Positions 21,701-33,700 of a DNA stretch of 64,000 nucleotides are shown here, piece after piece. This DNA comes from Dielma sp000508965 (GTDB taxonomy: Bacteria; Bacillota_I; Bacilli_A; Erysipelotrichales; Erysipelotrichaceae), in NCBI GenBank assembly GCA_000508965.1, contig BAHV02000001.1, positions 308,008 through 372,007 of the forward strand. Direction: 5' to 3'. The notes under the pieces are model-generated. The model saw only the letters and a list, made by a program, of their open reading frames with translations, ran no database searches and was not told where the DNA came from. The stretch's first letter is position 1; each line of letters starts with the position of its first letter. Both the position numbers and the translations under genes were made by a program.

Positions 21701-24700
21701 TAAACACTGGCTGTTTTATTGCCGTCAGCACTGACTGCCTGAATTACTGCACTGCCCGTTGATACAGCACTCACTGATCCCATAGAATCGACAAGTGCAA
21801 CAGCTTCATCACTGCTGATCCACTGTACATGCTGATTCGTAGCTAATTCATCCTCTGCATAAACCTCTGCACTTAATTTCAGCTGCTGATTGACCTTCAT
21901 TATCTCAGGCTGATCACTGCTGTTTCCTTCTGATGTCCCCAGAATTTTCACAGAAGTTGCATTATTCTTAATAATGAATACCTTGATTTCATCGGTAAGC
22001 GATGGATCGTCCTCACTTTCCGCATGAATTACTGCCGAAGCACCGGTTGGTGCTGACGACTTCGCTTTGACCTTCACTTCTCCTTCAATATAATCACCGG
22101 CGGTGTAGTTGACAAATTCAAGAAGCTCCTCACTGCCTGACTGCAGGGTATACTTTACCTTTTGAGATGCAATGCTTGGTTCTATCACTGCCTGAAGCGA
22201 TGCTTCCTGATTGGGTTTAATACTGATGGCATGAGGTGTAACAGTCATGCTCTGTGATTTACTTTCTGTAAGAACGAAAGCAACCGTTCTTGTAAATACC
22301 TCGTCATAGGTGAAGAGTACATTCTGCTTGACATCCTTTTCCAAAGTCAGGATACCTGAATGTTTCAGCTCTGACGGTGTCCATTCCATTGTGAATGGCT
22401 GTTGTGTATCAACGGTTTCAGATGCCGGTATTATAAATACAAACTGCTGATTTGCTTCATCCCAGCTTCCGTTCATGGAAAGTGATCCCTGCTTCAAGGT
22501 GACTGAAGCTAACTGCGGACTCTGTTCGACGTTTACTGTATAGCGGATACTCTTCTTATTTTTACCAAATAAGATATAGGTAACCGGTTTACTGAAATCA
22601 TTGACAGTGACACCGCTTATCTGCTCACCCTCAGCAGCCATAACCGATAAAGTATCAGAGGCTGTAAATTCAGCAATTAAGCTATTCAGCTCAACATCTT
22701 CATTTACCTTAACAGTAATATTTGTTCCATTAATGGTTGTTATACATGGTTCAATACCCTTAAAGGTAAAGTCAGTAATTTCTGCATCCTTTGCCGGAAT
22801 TGCTTCATCGATGACCAGGACCATGTAATCTTTTATATTTTCTTCATTAGCTTTATCTTTCACTACATAAGTTAACGTACTTGTATAGTCATTCACCGTT
22901 ATTCCGCTTACCTGTACTTCGTTGGCAACCAATACTTCCGCTTTATCCGCTTCTGCCGGGCTGCCTTTGTAAGATATTTCAAAGCCAGCAATCAGTTCGG
23001 ATTTATCAGTCAGCAGCGGTACTGTCACAATGATTTTACCGCTTGAATCAATCTCCGTATGAGTCGATATGACCTTACCCTTTTTATCCAGCAATACAAA
23101 ACTGTCGATCTGATAAGGCAGCGGTGTCGGTTTCACTACGGTAATATCTGCCGTAACTAATTTATCTGGATCGGTCGGTGACATGGCAATAATTGTTGCC
23201 TTGCCTTCTTTCAAGCCAGTAATTAGAATTTTGCCCTGCTCATTCACAGATACCGATGCTATCTCTGGATTGCTTGACTTGAATTGTACCCTTGCTTTCT
23301 CACTGTCATTTTTTTCAGACGGATCGGCTTCTAAGGTTAGAAATCCTTCTGTTTCAGTACCCACTTCAATTTTTGAAGCATGAAGACTGAAATCAAGATG
23401 TTTAATACCGACCTTTTTAACATTTACAGTCAATATCTTGGTAAAATCACCCTTGGCACTGGTTAACGTGATTAATGCTGTACCTGTCTGAATCGCTTTA
23501 AATATTGCACCCGCTTCATTGCCGGCAACAGATATGATTTCCGGTGATGAGGTTGTCCAATTCACATAAGCGCTGCCCTCGCCATCGGCACTTATTTCAA
23601 TGCCAATCGATTCCTCACTGCCGCTCTCATCCAGATACATAGTTAAAGTATCATTTATGATCTTATCCGATGTCCATTTTATATCGGTAATCGCAGCAAT
23701 TGTTTCAAGTACATGAACCGTACAACTTTGAGTGAGGATTTTATCATCACTGCCTGTTTCGCTGACCGTCACTTTTAAGGTTACTTGCAGCGTAGATTCA
23801 GCATTGACCGCCGACGCAGTTAGAACAGCCTTCTCATGATTAGAAGGATCGGCTTCAATTGAAAGCGGTGAATCCAATACCGGCTGACCATCAGGAGTAC
23901 TGATATACCATTCATATTGAATCGAAGCATTTTCTCCTAAGGCTGGATTCAGCAATGCAACAAGTTCAGCACTACTGCCGCCTTCCATGGTTATTTCAGT
24001 TTTATTAAGACTGATTTTGTATTCTGGCAATTCGCTGACTTGAATAACGAGTGTCTTTGATACTCGACTCTGTGTATCAGACGGACTGATCGTAATCATT
24101 GCAACTCCAGGTTTAAGCGCAGTTATCAAACCACTCTCATCAACTGATGCAATACTATCTTCAGAAGAACTAAAAACAAGATTCGGATTGCTGGCAGCTT
24201 CGTCAGCTTTGGCCGCCAGCTGTAAAACCGTTCCTTCTTTCATTTCAATAATGCCATTCAAATCATTACCAAGACTATCCTTTACCGTGATATTGGTTAC
24301 CGGTGTTTTAGCTTCAGCACTGACGGTGACATTCGCAAAGGCTGTAATTCCATTAACAGTGAGCATTATAACAGCTGTACCAGCTTTGCCAAAGGTTTCT
24401 ATGCTTGCCTGCAGCGGATCATCGGCAGGTGTCACTTTTACAATGGTTGGATTACTGCTTTCCCATTTAATAGTTAAATCATCCTTATTGCCGGTATAAG
24501 ACACATATGCATTCATTATCTGTTTCTTATTAAATGCCAATGAGGTAGCAGACGGCTCAAGAGAGAGACTTTTCACAAGACCTGGTTGCTCTTTTACCAT
24601 TACTTCAATCGATGCCTGAACACCAACTGTCAGGTCTGCTTCCCCTTCGATTGTCGACGGAATCTGTTTTGTATAACTGCTGGTTGCGGTAATAGTGATT

Positions 24701-27700
24701 GGCTGCGGGCTGGCCGCTTTAGCAGTGATAACGCCGGTCAGCGGATCAATAGATAGATAATCTTCAAATTCATCGCTGCTGCTCCAAATAATCTGAGATG
24801 CACTAGGATCAGCAATCAAAGCATTTTGATAATAGAACACAGCACCCAGCCGTTTCTTCTCACCGCTGATAACTTCTAATGACTGCAGCTCAGTATTATC
24901 CGGCAGTTCTTTGATGCGGATTTCATCAACATTATCCGAAATAGAAGGCGGCGTTGATGCTGCTGCAACCGTAAGTGTAATCTGGGCGCTGATCTCATTG
25001 CCAGCTTTCACCTGAAGGACAGCAATACCTTCTTTAATCCCTTTTATTTCACCATCATTTATAATTTGGATAATATGATTCTTTAATTCCGGATTTTCAT
25101 CCTTATCATCCGGCACATAAACCGTGCCATCCAGATTTTTTTCCTCGATAACCTCCCAAGCGATATCACCTAATGCGGCATTGAACGGATCGGCCAACAA
25201 GGAATAGCTGGCAGTTTGATTGATTAATATTTCTGAAGGTCCGAAGATCTGGATTGAAGCCAGCGGATTTTCTTCTATAACTATTTTGCATAGATTACTG
25301 ATAATTTCAGGATTGGCTTTTGCTCTTGAACGAAGGATCACTGTCTTAGAGGAAACAGTATCCGGCAGCGCTTGTGCATGTACCCTGTAGATGCCGTTCA
25401 TCGCATTAACGAACACGGCACTTTCAGCGCTTATTTCCACAAAATTACCATTATTACCTTCATCAATTTCCCAAATTAGTTCAGTATTTGTCGTTTCTAT
25501 CGGTTTGATCTGCACCGGTAATTCATCTTCAAAGCCTTCAATGATTGTCATTTCAGCCTTACCAAGCTGGATTGCTTCAAGTTTAACTTCAGTAATTAAC
25601 ACAACACACTGCGCACTCTTGCCGTTTGCTGTTTTAGCTGTTATAATCGCATAACTATTCTCATTAGGAATTACTCCAGATGCCGGACGGATATGTGCAC
25701 TGCTGCCATTTGCCGTTAATTCAATGATATTTTGTTTATCTACAGTCCATGTAATCGATTTATCAGCAACACTGTCAGGAGTAATTGACGCGATAATATC
25801 TATACCCAGTGTATCCTTAGAACCTAATTTGACAAAACTGCTGTTCAGTGTCAGCCCGCTAGCGGTTATTCCTGTTGTTTTTAACGTTAACTGCGAACTT
25901 GCCTTACTTCCGTCACAGGCTTCAGCAGTTATGGTTACGTCTCCGGCTTCTTTATTGATTTTAAAGCGGCCAATGCTGGATGTTTCATCGAGCACTGTCA
26001 CAGCATCTGTGTCGGATACTGACCATTTCAATGTCTTATTCGTTGCTTCTTGGTCATTGATGCCCTTAATCGCAGCTGTTACTAGGATCGTCTGACCTAC
26101 TTCACCACTATTTGGACCGCTTAATTCGATACTCTGAATCAAAACTTCATCATTCACTACCCGAACAACAACAAAGGCTTGCTTCCCTTTTGCAGTTACT
26201 GAAATGCTTGCTGTACCCGGCATCTTGGCGGTGATTATAGCTTTATTGCCATTACCTTTTACTTCAGCTACCGACGGATTATTGCTTTCCCACAAGAATT
26301 CCGTAACCCCGCTGCCTTCATTAACAATGGCGGTGCATTCCTTTTCATTGCCTTTAATCATCGTCAGTGAAGTTTCGCTGATTGTCAGTTCTTTCAAACC
26401 AGCGGCTGAAACGGTAATAATGCAATCTGCACTGTATCCGCCATCTTCACTTGTCACCGTAATCTTTGCTGTACCTGCACGATGCGGCATTACCATGCCC
26501 TTCGCATCAATACTGGCAATTTCAGGATGATCGCTCTTCCATGTAACATTTTGATTGGTAGCCTTTAAACCATTTGCACCATAAACGATGGCGCTTAATT
26601 TCTGTCCATCACTCTCCGCTACCATTGAAATTGCTGTACGGTTCGGCGTTACGGCGGTTGCTTTTACACTACCGATAAAAACTTGTAGCTCTTTACAAAG
26701 CGGTTTGCCATCGGCATCAAGTGCTTCACTCTCTGCAGTTATCGTCACTGTCTGACCGGCAACAGCGCCTTCATTTACCTTGACCTTAACCGGTCCTTCA
26801 ATCGATCCGGTCAGTGCGCTGCCATGAAGATCAGTAAAAACGACCTGACTATCCGGACTCGACCACTTTATTTTCTGTGAAACTTTGCCAAGAGGATTGA
26901 CACTGGCAGTTACATTCTGACTGACACCTGGCATCAAAGTCAGCGATAGAACATCGAAATTAATAGATCGAGCAACTGCTTCCTGAATCGTGATTGCTCT
27001 TTCAATGCTTAATGTTTCAATAATTCCTTCACTATTTTTCCCTTCGATACTGCAGCGGATCAATGCCGATCCAGCTTTCAGTGCAGTCAGCTTGCTGTCA
27101 GTGATGACAGCTGATGCTTCTTCACCTTCTTGTGTTATGACTTCCCACTTGAAATTGCGTGCACTTGCATGACTTGGCAAATAAGAAGCAAGCAAACTGA
27201 TTTCATCTCCAACCCGAATTATTGCATTACTAAGTTCTATGCCGGAACTTGTCATGATTTCCTCGATGGACTCAACATAAACGACCTGATCGCTGACTTT
27301 AATTGTAATTTTGATTGGTTTAGCTTGTTCCTCTTCACTTAAACTGCTGTCTACTTCAGGTGTGATTGTTATTTCAGTATCTCCTAAAACATTTTTACCG
27401 TTTTCCTTTACGAAGGTAATTCTTCCTGTTGAGTCAACGGTTGCTACCGACGGATTGCTCGAGAAGAATATTAAGTTTTTATTTGTCGTTTCTTGCGGTT
27501 CAAAATTTACTGTCAGCTGTAAATAATCGATATTCTGATCAACGCCAATTTCCTTGCTGCCTTCAAGAATTGAGATGGAACTTGGATATATCTCGATAAT
27601 ACTGATCCGTGCATTGGCAACGATCGTACCATCCTCAAGACTTGCAGCGCTAACACGAATTTCTCCCGGTGTTTTTAATGTCAAATAACCGTTTTCATCA

Positions 27701-30700
27701 ATTTCTGCCAATGGTGTCTGTATTGATTCATCAACATTTTCAACCTGCCATGTAACTGATGGGTTGGTAGCCGATTCAGGTGTTGGTTTGGCTTTAAGCT
27801 TAACTATGCTGCCTTTTCCTAAAGCGGTTGGACTTCCTTCTGAATATGCTTCAAGAGTATCGGCATTAATGATTGTAAGTCCTGTTACTTTAGTCCATGC
27901 AACCATCACCGTAACCGTATCAGTGACGGTATTGTCTTTACCGATACCTGATGTTAATGTGATCTGTGCCAAATCACCGATTTTCGCCTGTTCGCTGATT
28001 TTTACTTTTATCTGTCCGTCAGCTTCGATAATCTCAAAACGGTCAGGATCACTGCTTTCATAATGAAGCTGGGCATCTTCCGGCAAGACGAGGCTCGGTG
28101 TAACTTCAGCGTTTAAATCGATGATTGAACCAATTTGTCCGCTTAAATAGCTTTGTCCTTCCGGCAGAATAATTTTAACTGTATCAACAACTGCCGGTAC
28201 AACCTCGATGTTTAGTTCAGCTTTTTTATCGGTGCCATCCACAGCGGCCGCTGTTACCCGATAGCTGCCTAAGGCTTTAACTGTTAACTGTCCTGCTTGT
28301 GTAATTTCTGCATCTTCCGTTTCAGTATAAATTTCATCTGTTTTTTTCTTCACTGTCCAGCTGATCCGAGGATCTGTCGCATCATCATTAACAATTGCTT
28401 TCAGCTTTTGAGACGGATGAGAAAGATCCATCGTTACATTGCCTTCAATTGATACCGATGTCACCGGATTGCCGATTGTAAACTGCATTGAGCCTTTCGC
28501 ACCGCCGGCCGCTTCAGCACTAATGGTTGCTGTGCCTGCTTTAATTGCAGTAATATGCGCAAGCTGGTCATTTTCCTCATTCATTTCTACGCTTAATATT
28601 CCAGGATCGCTGCTGCTCCAAGTAAGTGCCTCTTCAATTGGCTGCAAGGCCGCTTGTAAATCAAGACTGTCACCCACTTTAAGCTGAGTTGTTTGATTTG
28701 AATCAACAATTGATAAAATAACGCTGGTTGTCAATGCTTTTACTTCTATGCTTGCCTGAGCCGTTTGGCCATCCTGAGAAGTTGCGGTAATAACTGCACG
28801 GCCAGGAATTTTTGCCGTAATTTTACCGTTGGCATCGATAGACGCTACGCTTGGCTGACTGCTGGACCAGGCAACAATGGAATTTATATTCTGACCAACC
28901 ACCGCAGCTTTCAGCACGGCTGTTTCATTTGATTTCAATATCAATGCATTTTGATCTAAAACAATCGATGATTTAGGACCTAAATCCGGTGTGCTTTCAT
29001 TCACACGCCACGTCAGGTAGTCATCGCTGTTTGACTGTGCCTTCACCCAATCATTCAGTTTATTAACGAGGTTCGGAGTCTGTGTGACATTATTTCTGAA
29101 TTCATTGTCTGACAAGCCTTTCGTATTTATGAGCGAATAGTCAATGACTGACTCTACAGAGCCATATTCAGCAAATTCAGAAGGATAATAGCAATTATTA
29201 AATATAATAGAACAAGAATCTGTTGCTCCTCTGGCGCTTGCAAATAAGCCATATAAATCGACAGCTGAATTTGTCTTATTCTCATAAGATCCGTCTCCAT
29301 AACAATTGTTTGTAATTTTATCACCATTCCTTAATAGAACAGCATATAACAATCCAGACGTATTGCCATTATTAATAACCTTTAAGTTTGAAGTATAGCA
29401 ATTTTCTACCAAAGAATAAGAATCGGTAATCCCTAACCAGCCAATTAAGCCTGCAGCATAAGTCCCATCTACGATCGTAACATTTTTAGAATAGCTATTT
29501 TTCATTTCAAAAGGTATATTGCTTAATTCTACCTCGCCCACTAAGCCGCCGGTGCTATTTGGATAACTGATAGTATAATAATTATTTACAGAGCAATTCA
29601 TGATTTTAGCTATTTTATGTTCAGCCCCTCGAATAGTACCCACTAAACCGCCGGTAAGTGATACCATTCCTGCTAAACTGGAGTCAATATAAATATCACT
29701 GACATGAATGTTCTCTAAATGAATACCATCAGCAAAACCTACAATACTGCCATAACCGTCTATTCTGGAAGAAGCGGTATATTTATTGACTTTTATATAG
29801 ACTGAATTTACAGTTAGATTTTGAATTACAGAATTTTGACAATAACCAAATAATCCAAAATCATCAACGCCTGTATTTGTCTTAATTGATAGATTCTTGA
29901 CTGTGTGATTATTCCCTTCAAAGCTGCCTTTGAAAGGATAAGTAATATTACCGATTGGCATCCAATTAACATTTCCCAGATCCAAATCCGCATCCAGGAA
30001 TATAGTCACTCCTTCATAGGTTTTGCCAGCTTTCGTTTGCTGAGCAATATAGGCCAGCTGTTTTGGATTTTGAATATGAATAACATTATCTGCCGCATTG
30101 ACAACTTCCGTTGTACCATCCCAAACAGTACCAAAATCTTTTTCAGCTTCAATATTCAAGCTGATTTCATCATATATGGTACTATCCTGCTTAGATTCAG
30201 CACGGATTGTGACTGTACCAGCGGTTGATCCGGTATCCAAAATACCTTTTTCTGAAATGACCGCTTCTGTTTCACCCTTTTCAAGTGACCAGCGAATCTG
30301 TGAAACATCAGCATCTTCAGGTAAATATTCAGCACTCATTGTATAAATATGGTCGATTTCCACCTTATCTGGCTTGTTGATGAACAGCGATTCTATCTTA
30401 GCTGCAGGCGGCATAACAATCAAGGTCGAAGTCGAAGAAGGATATTTGCTGTCGACAGGTGTCATGGTTATAACAGCTACATAGGTGGCAGTAAAATCAC
30501 TGCTTACCTTAACTAAGCCATTATTATCGACTGTAACTTTAGAGTTATTACTTTTAAATTTAACCTCTACGTCCTTCGCTCCAAATGGCAGAATTTCTTT
30601 TTCCAGCCGAAGTGTCTCACCTGGGTAAACTTCTCGTATTTCAGGTAATACCTTTATGCTCTTAATCTCTGGAATGCCAAATGATGGATAATCATTATTC

Positions 30701-33700
30701 ATCACACTCCATGTACTATACGAACCCGCTGTACTCTTTACCCAATTATTTAATTTAACAGTCAAACTGCCGGAGCTGCCTGACGCATCCTTCATAACCG
30801 AGGTTTTCAATCCTGATACATTGGTACTGGCCGGCGTATTTCCGCTTCCTATTGCTTTATTTAATCCAGAAGTTTCTGTATTATAATAAATATTGTTCAT
30901 GGTTGTATTACTTATATTATTCTTGCCCAATATATCTCCTGCAATCAGTGATCGATTGGATGAATTGATATATTTAGATACACCATACAAATTATCAAAA
31001 TGAACTTCCTTACCTACTGCAATCGTTCCAGCTATAGCACCAACAGTGGGAATCATACTGAATTTATCTGTAAATTCAAAGGTGACATCTGCATATGAAT
31101 TCTGAATATTAATTTGTTGGGTACTTTCAGTCGTTTGACCAATATATCCTACTAGACCGCCAGTAAAGCGGCCATCACGAATGACAACATTTTTGGTATG
31201 GCAATTCTGCATACTGAAATATAAAGAAGATGATCTTACTTCACCGATAATACCGCCGAGACTGTTTTCTTTACCTGCAATTACTGAATCTACTACTGAG
31301 CAGTTAATGATTTCAACGTTATTCACATCACCGCCGATTCCTCCTGGCATCGGTGTTTCTGCCGGTGCTGTTCCTAAATCAAGGAAAGCATTTGTTACCT
31401 TAATGTTTGCTACATGACTATTGTTAGCCCAGCCAAATAAGGAACCAGCTCCGAAACCATTTAGACCGTCCATAGTATCACAATTAATATAAACAGTGTC
31501 TATCATTAGATTTTGAATCATTGAATTTTCTATTATGCCAAATAGTCCGATTTGAACAGCCCCTGTATCTTCAGTAATAGACAAATTCTTAATCGTATGA
31601 CCCTTACCATCAAAATTCCCTTTAAAAATGATTCTTGTATCGTCGATAAGTAATCCCGTACCAATCGGTGCCCAGTTCTGATTATTCAAATCAATATCAT
31701 TTTGAAGCAGTATAGTTTTGCCTTCAAAACCGTTATACCGATCGGCATTCGTTTGCTGAGCGATCCATGCCAGCTCACTTGGCTTTGTTATGTAGAAATA
31801 GTTGCCACTGCTGTCTGGTTCTTCAATGGTGATGCCATCCCATTTAGTGCCTGCTTTGACTGTAATGACTCGCTCTGCGATTACACCATTTAAAATAGCC
31901 TGCACCGTTACCGTGCCGGCTCGTTTTGCAATAAAGAGTCCGTCATGGCTGATTTCAGCAATATCACTCACTTTTTTAAGCCGCCAGTAAAGCTGACTGC
32001 TATCTACTGTATCTGGTTCAATTTCTGCGCTGAACTGAACCTGATCGCCGGTTTTGATTATACCTGGATCATGAATACTCATACTTGTTATTTCAGCCTC
32101 ATCTGCTAAGACGGTCACATACACTGTATCTCTTGCTATTTCTTTGTTCTTCTCCTTAGCTATCATTTCAATTATTGCTGTTTGATGCGTAATAGCTTCT
32201 TTACTTACACTTATTAAGCCATTGCTGTTCACTGTAATTGTCGGACTGCCTGATTGAACATAATATTCATAGCTTAATTCTTTGCCTGAAATAAATGGTA
32301 CAAGTATCGGTTCAAGCTGATATTCTTCATTTCTTCTCATCTGAACATAATCGTCTTTGAGAACTACAGTATATGACTCTTCATCTGTGTGTACAGGATA
32401 AGAGCCAGCTGTATTTGTCCAAGACCGCATCGTAATTTCAGATTCAGGGAGATTAGCATTCAAATCATTTACCAGTGAATCGTCTTTTGATGAATCTAAG
32501 GTCATATATGCTTCTGAGTGACGCAGCATCATATCCTCTAAGGTTGTCTGTCCGATAACAATTGATTTTTGTGTACCAACACCCTTTTTATTTACTGTCT
32601 CAATTTCACCATTTGTATTATTAAATGACGCATCTTCATTCCAGCTATTATTTATAATTGAAATATAATAAGAAGCATTCGACTCAGCATTGCCGATAAT
32701 ACCGCCTGGTGCGTTAATGTTCAAATGATTTGTGATTGATGTACTTGAATAATTGTTTTCCATTATGATATATGAGTTAACTGATCCTATCAAACCACCT
32801 GTATAGCTCGGTAATATTGAACTGCTGTTATAAGTAGATGAAAGTGTTGTATGCGCATAGGAATTTTGGATCGTAAAGGCTGTTGAAGCACTTGATTCCA
32901 GACCGTGTCTGGATATTCCAATAATTGTACCGACTAAACCGCCAATTGATACCGAAACATTTGTATTCGAACTGTAGTCTTTAATTGAGCCTGTTACGGA
33001 GCTGTTTGTAATGCTGGTATTGTATGCGTTGCCTCTGCCTAATAATCCGCCAGCAGTTTTTCCCTCTATGAAAGCATTCAATACAGATACCCGATCAATC
33101 TTAACATTTTCAAATGCTTCTCCCAGCAAACCACCGGATGTCCCACGGGCATGAATACTTGCATCAAGTACAGTAATATTTGAAATAACGGTGTTTTCCG
33201 CACAACCCGCTAATGCACCAGAACGTTCCGTTACACCATCAATTGTTTTGAATTTATTAAGAACTAAATTACTGATTTCAGCATTCACCAATTTGCCAAA
33301 TAAGCCGTTCGGTCCATTTCTGTCATCTGTACTGAGATCACTAATCATATAGCCTTGTCCGTTAAAAGTACCTGAAAAAGGTGTATCTTCATCCCCTATC
33401 GGCTCCCAGCTATATCCTAGATCACCACCCATTGAAAGATCAGTCTCTAACAAAATTGTTTTTCCAGCAAAATTATTACCATTATAAAGAGTACTTTCTG
33501 CAAGCCACTTTAATTCACTAGCCATGGTAATGTGATAAGCATTATCATAAAATTCCGGCTGACGGCTTGATGCACCATCCCAGGATGTGTCCTGAATCGT
33601 CATTGTATAGCTGTCTCTGATCGAAGTTCCTTCAATCTTAGCAACAACTGTTACCTGCCCGGCTTTTAAGCCTTTAATAGTTCCCGTATCTGAATCGATT

